DNA of 64,000 nucleotides from assembly GCF_034366625.1 (NCBI RefSeq), contig NZ_JAXMIH010000015.1, forward strand, positions 124,001 through 188,000, read 5' to 3'. The notes beneath the pieces are model-generated. The model saw only the letters and a program-made list of their open reading frames with translations. It ran no database searches and was not told the origin of the DNA. Source of the DNA: Prosthecobacter sp. GTDB taxonomy: Bacteria; Verrucomicrobiota; Verrucomicrobiia; Verrucomicrobiales; Verrucomicrobiaceae. Both the position numbers and the translations under genes were made by a program. Below are positions 45,681-54,111 of this stretch, piece by piece (the stretch's first letter is position 1; the number at the start of each line of letters is the position of its first letter).

Positions 45681-48674
45681 TCATTTCCGCCTCAGCCTCA
45701 CTGCCCGCACATCCGCCAGTTCCTGCTTCAACGCTCCTTCCGGCCGCATCAGCAGGGATTGCACACCCGCCTTGAGCTTGATCGTGCCCGCTGACTGCTC
45801 TTTGAAGCTCTCATAGCCGCCCGTGGCCTGCACCACACCTTTCACACTCGCGTTTTCGGCCTCGACGACATACGCGTCGCCAGCGGAGGCTTCATCTGCC
45901 GCCAAGGTCACCAGCACCTCGTAGTCCCCCTCTGTCGGCACTCGGATCAACCACTCCGCCATGTCCGTGTCGATGCGCCAGGGCGCGAGCACATTCAGCG
46001 AGGGACGATAGGCCAGTTTCTGGCCGTAGGTCTTCGCCGCGCTGGCAGGAAGCAGCAAAACGCCATCCGCATCGGCCTGGATCGCGTTGCCGTCTTTCAC
46101 ATCCACCTGCATGAGCGTGTCCGCCGTCCAGGGCATCTTGCGTGTCTTGGTCTGCTCACGCACCGCCGCCACTTGAGCGAATTCAATGACACTCGCTTCA
46201 TTGCCCCAGGCATTGCGCACATAGCTGAGCACATCGGCCAGCTTCGAGTCATCCAGCGCCGGATTCGCGCCCTGGCCGGGCATGGCAAGGTTCCACTTCT
46301 GCCGGTTCACCTCGATCTCACCATACAAGCCATGCAAAGCGATGCGGATGAGCCGCTCCGGCTCGCCCGTGGCCCACTCGCTCTCCGCCAACGGCGGTGC
46401 CACGTTGGGGATGCCGTAGCCGGTCGGTTGATGACAAAGACCGCACACGCTTTGATACACCAGCGCACCACGCTCGATCTGCTTCTGCGCGGCAGCGCTC
46501 AGCGGTTGCTTGCGGTTCAAAGTCACCACGTTCTCCGCACCCGGCCACGTCAGGCACATGCGCAGACGCTGGAGCCGTTCACGCGCAGCAATCTCGCGAT
46601 TCGTGGCCAGTTCATCGAGAAACTTCGGTTTCTCCGTCAGCGTCACCGGCTTGATCTGGCGTGGATCATTCGGTTGTGTCGCCAGAAGGCCATCCACCAG
46701 CGCCTCGCGCTGCCAGTTCGCCACTCGCTCGATGCGAGTGACTACCGCACCATGCTGATCGTCCATGCAGATGAGTTGGGTGAGCAATCGCAGCGTCTCG
46801 CGCCGATGTGCCGACTCCTTCTGCCAATCCTCACGTTTCAGCAGCAGATCCAGCATCGCCGTCTCCGCGCCATGCAGCCCCGTCATCACCGCGATGCGGT
46901 TCAAGTCATCCTCATGATGCGTCAGATGCTCAGCAAGGAGCGGCAGCGTCTTGCGATCCCCCTTCGCGCTGATCGCCAAGGCGGCGTGGAGCTTCACGAG
47001 AGGATCTTCATCTGGGTTCAACAAGGAATAGAGCCGTCCTCTGCTGAAGCGGGCTACCGCAGCCCGCACTCGCACATCCTCATGAATGACGGCCATGACG
47101 AGGTGCTCCTCTTTCAAGGCCTTCAGACCATCCAGTGTCCAAAGCGCATGCAACATCTGCATGGCCGGTGGATTCACCTTTTGAATCACCTTCTCCAGCA
47201 GCGGCACCGCCGCTGCATCTCCGCGCTCCACCAGCAGCCGCTGCGCCGTGTTCCGCTGCCACCCATTCGGATGTCCGAGCGCTTCCACCAACTCTCCATC
47301 ACTCCATTTCTCCATTCCGACTCTCCGCTCTTTGCCCTCCGCCCTCGGCGTGTCACTCACGATCCGCCAGATGCGCCCGTGATCATTGCCTTCGTAGAGT
47401 TTGCGCTGCTCGATCTGCTTCGTCAGCCACGGCACGATGAAAATAACGTGCTCGATGATGCCGTGATACATGTCGGCAAGATAAAGCGCGCCATCGGGAC
47501 CGACGCGGGCATTCACCGGGCGGAAACGCTCGTCGGTGCTGGCGATCAACTCCTGTTCAGGCGGAAAGAAGCGCGTCGCTTGTGGAGCGATGCCCTTCGT
47601 GAGCTTCAACGTGCCGACCAAATGTCCCGCCGAGTCCGGCACGAACACGTTGCCGTGCATCTCTGGTGGAAACTGATCCCCATCGTAGTAGCAGGTGCCG
47701 GACACGATGGTGTAGGTGCGCAGGCGGCCATCATCGCGCAGCTCCAGGGCCCCGAGCGTCACCGCCGGTGTCACGCGGATGGGAAAGCACTCCGCCGCGT
47801 CCTTTGCCACGTTCACATTCACGCCGAAGCTGCCACGACCGCCACGCTGAGCCAGCTTCGCCAGATTCGGATGCCGCAGGATCACCTCCGCCGGGAGCAG
47901 GTCCATGTGCATGGCGCTGTTTTCGTAGCAGGAGATGAAGCGACCCGTTTCATCAAAGCTCACGCCGAATTGTCCGCGATGCAGCGTCGGCTCGTCGATG
48001 AGTTTGCCGTCCTGCCATTGATAGCGATGCGGCCAGTCCGCGCAGTGCAGCCAGTTGTCGATGCCTCGGCGCAAGCCATTCGCCGTGTGCTGCGGATTCC
48101 CACCCACGCCCATCGTGCCGACTTCGGTGCGCTGGTCGCAGCGCAGATCGCCATCTTTGTCCTCGCAGAACCACAGCTTCGGTGGCTCCTGGAGCAGGAT
48201 GCCGCCCTTCACGAAGGCAAAACTGCGCGGCATCACCAGCTTGTCGAGAAACACCGTGCTCTTGTCCGCCTTGCCATCACCATCCGTGTCCTCCAGCACC
48301 ACCACGCGGCAGATCGGATCGCCCTCGCCGCTGCCCTGCACATCGCGCATGTAGCCTTGGTATTCGACCACCCAGATGCGCCCCGCGGGATCAAACTCAA
48401 AGAAGATCGGGCACTGCACCATCGGCTCACACGCCACCAGCTCCGCGCGGTAGCCCGGTGCCAGCTTGAACGTCTTCGCTTCGTCTTCTGCCGAAAGCAC
48501 CGGCGCAGGCGGCACCTGGATGCGCTTCAGCAATGCCTCGCCCTTCTCCCAGTCTGCCCAGCCGGTCAGCGCCGATGGGGGACGTGATCGCGGACGATCG
48601 GCGGGAACCGTGCCGGTTTGTGCGAGGACTGGTTGGGTGAGCAGGACAACGAGCAGAAACGAGCGGAGCGGCAT
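45681..48674 (-). CDS. PVC-type haem-binding dehydrogenase with HEAT-like repeats
   Basis: A 997-residue secreted protein. A signal peptide (MPLRSFLLVVLLTQPVLAQ) leads to a seven-bladed propeller-like dehydrogenase domain (about 60-430; blocks IWVVEYQGYMRD, VVLEDTDGDGKADKSTVF, LWFCEDKDGDLRCDQRT, GALYLADMYHG). HEAT-like alpha repeats (about 470-720) and a cytochrome c domain with CGLCH in YQSVCGLCHQPTGYG follow. The C-terminus is a carbohydrate-binding-like beta domain. Proteins of this architecture are typical of Planctomycetota and Verrucomicrobiota. A 7-base-periodic tract at 47293-47348 is inside the coding region. The frame is open to 48788, but that extension is the 22-bp repeat region; ATG 48674 is used. 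Confidence 0.88.
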   Translation of the reverse strand: MPLRSFLLVVLLTQPVLAQTGTVPADRPRSRPPSALTGWADWEKGEALLKRIQVPPAPVLSAEDEAKTFKLAPGYRAELVACEPMVQCPIFFEFDPAGRIWVVEYQGYMRDVQGSGEGDPICRVVVLEDTDGDGKADKSTVFLDKLVMPRSFAFVKGGILLQEPPKLWFCEDKDGDLRCDQRTEVGTMGVGGNPQHTANGLRRGIDNWLHCADWPHRYQWQDGKLIDEPTLHRGQFGVSFDETGRFISCYENSAMHMDLLPAEVILRHPNLAKLAQRGGRGSFGVNVNVAKDAAECFPIRVTPAVTLGALELRDDGRLRTYTIVSGTCYYDGDQFPPEMHGNVFVPDSAGHLVGTLKLTKGIAPQATRFFPPEQELIASTDERFRPVNARVGPDGALYLADMYHGIIEHVIFIVPWLTKQIEQRKLYEGNDHGRIWRIVSDTPRAEGKERRVGMEKWSDGELVEALGHPNGWQRNTAQRLLVERGDAAAVPLLEKVIQKVNPPAMQMLHALWTLDGLKALKEEHLVMAVIHEDVRVRAAVARFSRGRLYSLLNPDEDPLVKLHAALAISAKGDRKTLPLLAEHLTHHEDDLNRIAVMTGLHGAETAMLDLLLKREDWQKESAHRRETLRLLTQLICMDDQHGAVVTRIERVANWQREALVDGLLATQPNDPRQIKPVTLTEKPKFLDELATNREIAARERLQRLRMCLTWPGAENVVTLNRKQPLSAAAQKQIERGALVYQSVCGLCHQPTGYGIPNVAPPLAESEWATGEPERLIRIALHGLYGEIEVNRQKWNLAMPGQGANPALDDSKLADVLSYVRNAWGNEASVIEFAQVAAVREQTKTRKMPWTADTLMQVDVKDGNAIQADADGVLLLPASAAKTYGQKLAYRPSLNVLAPWRIDTDMAEWLIRVPTEGDYEVLVTLAADEASAGDAYVVEAENASVKGVVQATGGYESFKEQSAGTIKLKAGVQSLLMRPEGALKQELADVRAVRLRRK
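47293..47348. repeat. Heptamer-periodic tract inside the dehydrogenase gene
   Basis: On the + strand eight 7-base units run without a break: TCTCCAT, CACTCCA, TTTCTCC, ATTCCGA, CTCTCCG, CTCTTTG, CCCTCCG, CCCTCGG. Translated on the minus strand it encodes a short, charged segment (about residues 443-461) between the propeller and the HEAT-like region, where a linker would be tolerated. Confidence 0.6.
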
Positions 48675-48742
48675 GACGAAACTACGCACCCAGTCGTGGC
48701 GGCCTTCCCTGGTCTCTATCGTCTCTCCTGAACACTCTGGCC

Positions 48743-49028
48743 ACGATGTGAGGTTATGTTGCCCATGATGTGAGGTCATATTGCCCACGACATGGGGTCA
48801 TGTTGCCCACGATATGGGGTCATGTTGCCCTCGACATGGGGTCATGTTGCCCTCGACATGGGGTCATGTTGCCCACGATATGGGGTCATGTTGCCCACGA
48901 TATGGGGTCATGTTGCCCACGATATGGGGTCATGTTGCCCGCGATATGGGGTCATGTTGCCCGCGATATGGGGTCATATTGCCCGCGATATGGGGTCATA
49001 CTGACCAAGATATGAGGTCATATTCGGC
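48743..49028. repeat. Thirteen tandem 22-bp repeats
   Basis: Thirteen back-to-back 22-base units occupy most of the 480-base gene-free gap 48675-49156. The consensus is C(A/T/G)CGATATGGGGTCATGTTGCC; the central units (48787-48984) differ at only two or three positions, and the outer ones (48743-48786, 48985-49028) are more divergent, often with ATGAGGTCAT in place of ATGGGGTCAT. A further degraded unit may follow at 49029. There are no spacers, so it is not a CRISPR. The period of 22 is about two helical turns, which would place one protein per unit on the same face. The array gives spurious frames in all three phases. Confidence 0.95.
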
Positions 49029-49156
49029 AAACATGAGCTCATCTTTGAGAAAAGGAGGCTGAATCCACCCCTTGTTGCGACTGGAGGCGGGGTTGTTGAG
49101 ATTTCAGGGCCAGCCGCTTGCTGGGCACTTCCGTTTGGAGTAACCCAACGAACACC

Positions 49157-49459
49157 ATGCAACCTCATCGCCTTGCCCCTTTGGTAGCCGTGGCTGCTTT
49201 CATCGGTGCAGCATCGTTGCCTTACGGCTACTATCAGTTCTTGCGGGTCGTGGTCTGTTCCTGGGCTGTCTGGGCGCTGGTAGAATCGTGGAAGACGGAA
49301 AAGGGCGTTATGCGGTGGCTCTTGATTGGGATGGCTCTGCTGTTTAATCCCATTCGCCCCATGCATTTCACCAAAGCGGTCTGGGCATGCATGGACGTTG
49401 CCACAGGTGCGGCGCTTCTATGGTATTGGAATCGAGGCGCTACGAAACAGCGGGAATAG
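49157..49459 (+). CDS. Small membrane protein, DUF6804-like
   Basis: A 100-residue protein with three or four hydrophobic helices: LAPLVAVAAFIGAASLP, FLRVVVCSWAVWALVES, WLLIGMALLFNPI and DVATGAALLWYW. The sequence LPYGYYQFLRVVVC followed by NPIRP resembles small membrane proteins of the DUF6804 group, as I remember them; function is unknown. ATG 49157 is used. It starts about 130 bases after the 22-bp repeat array and is convergent with the exonuclease/J-domain gene, with a single base between stop codons. Confidence 0.75.
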   Translation: MQPHRLAPLVAVAAFIGAASLPYGYYQFLRVVVCSWAVWALVESWKTEKGVMRWLLIGMALLFNPIRPMHFTKAVWACMDVATGAALLWYWNRGATKQRE

Positions 49460-49460
49460 A

Positions 49461-51107
49461 TCATCCAGGCACTGATGCCTCATCACCGCTTAGTTCGATG
49501 ATCTCCTCCTTCAGCCGTTCCGCCTCCGCCTTGAGCTGTTCTACTTCCTGGGAGATGCCTTCAGCCTGCTTCGCAATGATCTGGTCAAACGCTTCCGGCT
49601 CCTGTTCGATGATCTGATACAACTCGTAGCTGGTGCTTTCTTTGAGCGCAGCGGTGGCTTCGATGACGGCAATAATTTCGGCCTCCAGGCTGTGGAGGAG
49701 CTTTTGCAGTTGGTCGAGTTCGTCCGTGTCACCGAGATCAATCGCCGTCCAGCCCTGGCGCAGGATGTAGCCGGCGGGATCATCGGCAATCTGTCGCAGC
49801 GTCTCCAGATCGCCGCTGTCTTTGGCCGTGTTGATGGCTTCCGTCAGCTTAGTGTAGGTCGTCTGCTTCTCAGGATCATCCGCGAAGCGGTCCGGGTGAA
49901 ACAGCTTCACCAGCTTGCGCCACAGGATCTTCACCTCGGATTCCTCCTCGTCGGACAGCCGCCGCTTGGATTCCATTTCGGCTTCTGTGTCCTTGTATTC
50001 CTGCTGGGTGCGGGCATCGGCCTCATTGTATTCATCACGCACCCGTTCCGCTTCTTCCTCGCCCTCACTGAGCAGGGTGTTGAGAAAGGTGCGGCGATAG
50101 CTCACCACCAGCCGCAGTCGATCGCGTTCTTCAAAATGTCGCCGCAAGCGCTGGAACACCCTGGCGTGCAGCGCGGTGACGTGGTTCTTCTCAGACGTGT
50201 AGGCGGCTTCCAACTCTGCAAGACGGGCGCGAGAGGTGGCGATCAGGCCACGCAGCCGCTGCAAGCTGGGGTGAACGTAGATGATGATCCCTTCGGCGTG
50301 CGTCTCGGCATCCGGGCTGGCTTCATCGTCCTCGGTGGCAACAAATAGCGCCTCGTCCGCATCGCGCGGCCCTTTTTCAAGTTCGCGCAGATACCAGCGG
50401 CCCATGCCCGCGCTTTTCGCATTGGTGGAACCCGCCAGCCATTCCAGCCACTCGCGCAGTTCGGGATTCTTGCGCGCATCGTGGATGGACTTGCCCTTGT
50501 GCTTCCCGAAGGTCAGACGCGAGGGATACCATTCCTCATGTGCGTAGTCGGCCAGCTTCTCCCAGGTATCCAATCCGCGCTGTTTGGCGATGAGGCAGAG
50601 AACCTGCGTAAATAAATCTGCCACCGTTAGTACATCACCCAAAGCACTGTGCGCGCCGCGCTCTGGCAGATGGTAATACTGCCGCAGGGTTTCCAGCTTG
50701 CAGTTGCCCGCAGGCACCGGATCAAGCAGACGATGAGCCAGACGCAGCGCGCAAAAGCCAGCACTGCCGATGGGCGCGATCTTCAAACGTGCCCACTCCG
50801 GCTTGAGCACCTGCTCCAGGTCGTAGTCGAGGTTGTAGGCGACGAGGGGGAGGCCGTTCACATAGTCAGCAAAGGCGGCATGGACCGCAGCCGCAGGCTC
50901 ACCGTCGCGTTCCAGGATTTCGCGGGTGTAGCCATGCACGCGCGCGGCGTCCGGCGGGATGTCCACGTTTTGGTTGAGCAGCTTGCGGAACGGCTCACCG
51001 ATGGGTTCCCAGCCCCGCATCCGTTGCGCTGCCAGCTCCACGACGTGAATCGGTGCGGCAAAACCGGTCGTTTCGGTGTCGAGGATGATCCAGTCGGTGT
51101 GCTGCAT
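49461..51107 (-). CDS. DEDDh 3'-5' exonuclease with ExoX-like and J-like domains
   Basis: A 548-residue fusion. The N-terminal DnaQ-like exonuclease (1-170) has all DEDDh residues: Asp10 and Glu12 (DTETTG), Asp96 (YNLDYD), His153 and Asp158 (HSALGD). Residues 199-225 form an ExoX-C-like motif (FGKHKGKSIHDARK). A long coiled coil follows (about 285-385). Then comes a degenerate J-domain-like segment with HPD at 404-406 (KLVKLFHPDRFADDPEKQTTYTKL), the motif through which J-proteins stimulate DnaK/Hsp70, and a second coiled coil to the end. It is the last gene of the operon with the LRR and protease genes, starting 2 bases after the LRR stop. A role in defence or repair is inference. Confidence 0.85.
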   Translation of the reverse strand: MQHTDWIILDTETTGFAAPIHVVELAAQRMRGWEPIGEPFRKLLNQNVDIPPDAARVHGYTREILERDGEPAAAVHAAFADYVNGLPLVAYNLDYDLEQVLKPEWARLKIAPIGSAGFCALRLAHRLLDPVPAGNCKLETLRQYYHLPERGAHSALGDVLTVADLFTQVLCLIAKQRGLDTWEKLADYAHEEWYPSRLTFGKHKGKSIHDARKNPELREWLEWLAGSTNAKSAGMGRWYLRELEKGPRDADEALFVATEDDEASPDAETHAEGIIIYVHPSLQRLRGLIATSRARLAELEAAYTSEKNHVTALHARVFQRLRRHFEERDRLRLVVSYRRTFLNTLLSEGEEEAERVRDEYNEADARTQQEYKDTEAEMESKRRLSDEEESEVKILWRKLVKLFHPDRFADDPEKQTTYTKLTEAINTAKDSGDLETLRQIADDPAGYILRQGWTAIDLGDTDELDQLQKLLHSLEAEIIAVIEATAALKESTSYELYQIIEQEPEAFDQIIAKQAEGISQEVEQLKAEAERLKEEIIELSGDEASVPG

Positions 51108-51109
51108 GA

Positions 51110-52339
51110 TCAGAAGTGCTGGTCGGGGCGTTGGATCAGGCGGGTTTTGTCCTTGTCGTAAGAGAGATTTTCCAATTTACCCAACGGACGGATGTCCAAT
51201 TCGGTGAATTGGTTGTTTTCACAGAATAGGTTTGAGAGCAGCGGAACAGGGGAGAGATCAAGAGTACGCAGGTGATTGTGGCTGCACGACAGCCTCGTGA
51301 GCAAGGGAACGACAGAAAGATCAAGCGAGCGCAGTTGATTGTGGCCGCACGACAACTCCGTGAGCAATGGAAGTGCGGACAGATCAAGCAAAGTGAGTTG
51401 GTTTCTATCGCATTCAAGTTCTGTGAGTAGAGGAACATCTGCGAAGTCTAGTTCGGTGAGTTGGGGACTATTGCTGTAACACAGCGATGTGAGCTGAGGA
51501 ACAGCAGAGAGATCAAGCGAACGCAGTTGATTGCTGCTGCACGACAACCTCGTGAGCAACGGAACGACAGAGAGGTCAAGCGAACGCAGTTGATTGAAAT
51601 CGCACCACAGCTCCGTGAGCAACGGAACGGCGGCGAGTTCAAGCGAACGCAGTTCATTGTGACCGCACCCCAGCTCCAAGAGCTGAGGAACCACAGAAAG
51701 ATCGAGCGAAGTCAGTCTGTTTGTAAAGCAGTATAGTTGCTTGAGCATCGGAACGGATGAGAGATCCAGTTTCGTGAGATAGTTGCTGGTACATGATAGG
51801 TAGTTTAGCTGTGGAACGGTTGAGAGATCCAGGCTGAATAGGCCCATGGTGTCACATGACAGATCTTGAAGATCCGGCAGCGGAAGAAACAAGTGTTGTG
51901 CCACCGGCATATATCCCCACTCCACATGGAATTTGATGGATTGAATCACAAGCCCATTCACCCATTCAAAGGACTTCAGCGGCATCAAAAGCATATCCCA
52001 GCCAAGCCGTAAGATACGCCCGTTCGCAAATTGTGTGATTGGTTTCGGAATAAGCCGATCCAATTGTGTGTTTGGTTTTGGAATAAGCCGATCCATCACC
52101 GTCTCAGGCTCCAATTCAAGAGCTGTCGCCCAAAGCAAAATCTGCCGATAATCGGGCTCGCATAATTCATGTTCGCCGATCCTGAATCGGGCAACCAGTG
52201 CCGCGCTCGCATTCTCGGCGGTTCGTGACAAAGCCAACGCCCCGCTCACCATCTCCGCCACAATCCGTCCGCCCTGTGGCCGCGCAAGCGCAAGGCCGCT
52301 GCCAGGATGGAGTATGAGTGGCAGCTTTTCGTCGGGCAT
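51110..52339 (-). CDS. Leucine-rich repeat protein
   Basis: A 409-residue protein without signal peptide. The first 150 residues are not recognised; they contain a duplicated 11-residue piece (DRLIPKPNTQL, DRLIPKPITQF). From about residue 165 come eleven repeats of 21 residues, pattern LDLSxVPxLxxLxCxxNxL, ending near the C-terminus. The repeats are strongly alike even at DNA level, which suggests recent duplication or conversion. Cytoplasmic LRR proteins usually bind other proteins. It lies between a serine protease gene (37 bases upstream) and the exonuclease/J-domain gene (2 bases downstream), so the three are probably one transcript. Base composition appears more AT-rich than in flanking core genes. 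Confidence 0.88.
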   Translation of the reverse strand: MPDEKLPLILHPGSGLALARPQGGRIVAEMVSGALALSRTAENASAALVARFRIGEHELCEPDYRQILLWATALELEPETVMDRLIPKPNTQLDRLIPKPITQFANGRILRLGWDMLLMPLKSFEWVNGLVIQSIKFHVEWGYMPVAQHLFLPLPDLQDLSCDTMGLFSLDLSTVPQLNYLSCTSNYLTKLDLSSVPMLKQLYCFTNRLTSLDLSVVPQLLELGCGHNELRSLELAAVPLLTELWCDFNQLRSLDLSVVPLLTRLSCSSNQLRSLDLSAVPQLTSLCYSNSPQLTELDFADVPLLTELECDRNQLTLLDLSALPLLTELSCGHNQLRSLDLSVVPLLTRLSCSHNHLRTLDLSPVPLLSNLFCENNQFTELDIRPLGKLENLSYDKDKTRLIQRPDQHF

Positions 52340-52376
52340 GAATGGGAGCTGATTTAGAAGTGGGCAGGTGCATGCA

Positions 52377-53198
52377 TCAAGCGGAACTGCTGGTTGAGTG
52401 AATATTCGACCCTTGCGGCAAAGTTGAGGCGTTTGAAGATGCTGACTGGCCGATCTTCGGCCACCAACGAGTCAAGAGATTGCGAATTACACAAGACCTC
52501 AGTCCAAGCAGTACTTGTCGCTTCCGACTGGGATGGTGTTCGATGGCAATCCCTGCCAGCGAACGCAAACCATCATTCGAGTATCGAAAAATCGGGCCGC
52601 CACTCATACCCCCTAGTCGTCTAATATCAAAGTTTGGTGGCAGGCTCTTTTTGATTTCTCCCGGCTCAAACATCAATGGCAAATACCAGGTCGGATGCGC
52701 CCGAGTTTGCCGAGTTTGAAACTTGTGGGTCTTCTTTGCGGGAAATTCTACCGCATTTGCTTCAAGGGTTCCGTTAACCGTGTCCACCTCATTATGATGT
52801 CCTAGAAACCCAAACACTCCAAAATCATCGGACAAATCTTCTGCCATCGGACCTTCGATGGCACCTTCTGGAATAAATAATGTCCGCGCAGAGAGGTTTG
52901 CGACCTCGTTTGGCTGGAGCAAAACGACCGCAAAATCCACCGGATCATTCACGCGGTCGACTCCAGGTGGAAGTTGGGTTGTAAGAACTGATCGGTCGAT
53001 GTGAAACACCTGATTACCACCCACAAACAGATTGTGCGCGCCCTCCTTATCAAAGCAGTGAGCGCAAGAGATCATCAAATGTTCATCTTGGTATTGGATC
53101 AACGTCCCCGTTCCAACGGAGTCCAAAGCGTCACCAAGGTCTCGGTAGAGGGGCACTGCCGATGGCCTGTGGTTAATGAGTGAATATCCGCTGCGCAT
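52377..53198 (-). CDS. Trypsin-like serine protease, cytoplasmic
   Basis: A 273-residue chymotrypsin-fold protease. The catalytic triad is visible: His47 in SCAHCF, Asp88 in DPVDFAVVLL and Ser199 in GMSGGPIF. No signal peptide is present, so it probably acts inside the cell, unlike HtrA-type enzymes, and it has no PDZ domain. The frame opens with GTG at 53228, but ATG 53198 is the better start. It leads the three-gene operon protease, LRR protein, exonuclease/J-domain protein. Similar cytosolic proteases are found in some bacterial immune systems, where they are activated by a sensor protein; that role is inferred here from context only. Confidence 0.82.
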   Translation of the reverse strand: MRSGYSLINHRPSAVPLYRDLGDALDSVGTGTLIQYQDEHLMISCAHCFDKEGAHNLFVGGNQVFHIDRSVLTTQLPPGVDRVNDPVDFAVVLLQPNEVANLSARTLFIPEGAIEGPMAEDLSDDFGVFGFLGHHNEVDTVNGTLEANAVEFPAKKTHKFQTRQTRAHPTWYLPLMFEPGEIKKSLPPNFDIRRLGGMSGGPIFRYSNDGLRSLAGIAIEHHPSRKRQVLLGLRSCVIRNLLTRWWPKIGQSASSNASTLPQGSNIHSTSSSA

Positions 53199-53391
53199 TG
53201 TCAGAAGGTGGCTGTGCTGAGTCACCACTCACCGATTTTCGGTTCAAACGCAACATTCAGGCGTTGAGGCGCGATGATGAGCCGGTGCAAAGGATAAAGA
53301 AAAGTGAGGAGGAAACTTGGTGGTCAGAAAATCCTTCCGTTTCAGAACCATATCAGGTAAGAATGCTGAAAATCCGGTGTTGCGCTTTCAT

Positions 53392-53655
53392 ATGAAACAT
53401 AAATCACAGCAGCCAGATCCTCCCCTGCACCGGCTGACACTTCGGTTTGACCGCAAGCAAATACGCTGGGTGGTCATAGTTAACGGAGAATGCTTGAAGA
53501 CGTTCGCGACACACATGGATGCAGAGAACTACTGCATCAAAAAGTTAGGCCAGTGTCCTGTCACAGTCAGGCACCCGAAGACACAGCACCAGGAGTTGCC
53601 ACACAGCAGCGTCTGGACAGGCGCGCCTTGGGATCGGTCCTTCGATCAGAAATGA
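53392..53655 (+). CDS. Small hypothetical protein
   Basis: An 87-residue frame from ATG 53392. The core (RLTLRFDRKQIRWVVIVNGECLKTFATHMDAENYCIKKLG) has the 'W.V...G......T..eA..y' pattern seen in many small bacterial proteins of DUF2188-like type. The tail is short and polar. It is divergent from the protease gene, with about 190 bases between the starts. The assignment as a real gene is moderate: reading-frame length and pattern support it, but nothing else does. Confidence 0.45.
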   Translation: MKHKSQQPDPPLHRLTLRFDRKQIRWVVIVNGECLKTFATHMDAENYCIKKLGQCPVTVRHPKTQHQELPHSSVWTGAPWDRSFDQK

Positions 53656-53712
53656 AGCCTCGCCGCCAAATCGAAGCGTTAATTTTACTCGCGGAGCATA
53701 CTGAATCCTGAG

Positions 53713-54021
53713 ATGAGCACCACTTCTTACCGCACGGTATTCATTGAGACATACCCATTCTCTGGCAGCGGCTCATGTCATTCCGTCAGGGCGCGCCCGC
53801 TGGCAGGACAGGGATTCTCGACAGATATGAATGTGGAGTGCTCGTCCACGATGAGGGAGAAACATCCGATCGGGACCATTTTCCGAATTTTGTCCACACT
53901 GACGAATCGGGATGGCGGCACTTCGTTTTTGTATTCCCATTACAGTTGGAGGTATTCGATTGTCACGCGCGCAGTGGCGGAGCAGGCCATCGCTTCACCC
54001 CCGCAGGAAGATGCGGAGTGA
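53713..54021 (+). CDS. Small hypothetical protein
   Basis: A 102-residue frame that begins MSTTSYRTVFIETYPFSGSGS and reads as a soluble, mixed alpha/beta protein with a conserved-looking NVECSSTMREKHPIGTIFRI segment. It is chosen over the overlapping frame at 53775-54155, whose composition is Gly/Arg/His-rich. No family is recognised. The upstream gap to the previous small gene is 57 bases, so the two might be co-transcribed. It ends 91 bases before the stop of the convergent secreted repeat protein. Confidence 0.5.
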   Translation: MSTTSYRTVFIETYPFSGSGSCHSVRARPLAGQGFSTDMNVECSSTMREKHPIGTIFRILSTLTNRDGGTSFLYSHYSWRYSIVTRAVAEQAIASPPQEDAE

Positions 54022-54111
54022 GTGGAAGCCGCGGTCAGGGTGCAAATAATCGACAAATAATCTCTGGGCATTTCATGCCACGCAACAGCCGCATTCTGTC
54101 CAAAGACCATC

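Noticed and set aside
46173..48587. Long plus-strand frame opposite the haem-binding dehydrogenase
   Set aside because: It is an antisense shadow in GC-rich DNA; Arg/His/Gln-rich with no domain, while the minus frame has clear motifs.
48743..49028. CRISPR array
   Set aside because: Units are directly adjacent with no spacers, and there are no cas genes nearby.
48770..49062. Three overlapping 70-93-codon frames of repetitive sequence in the 22-bp array
   Set aside because: The period of 22 bases is not a multiple of three, so every phase stays open by chance; none has a plausible start or composition.
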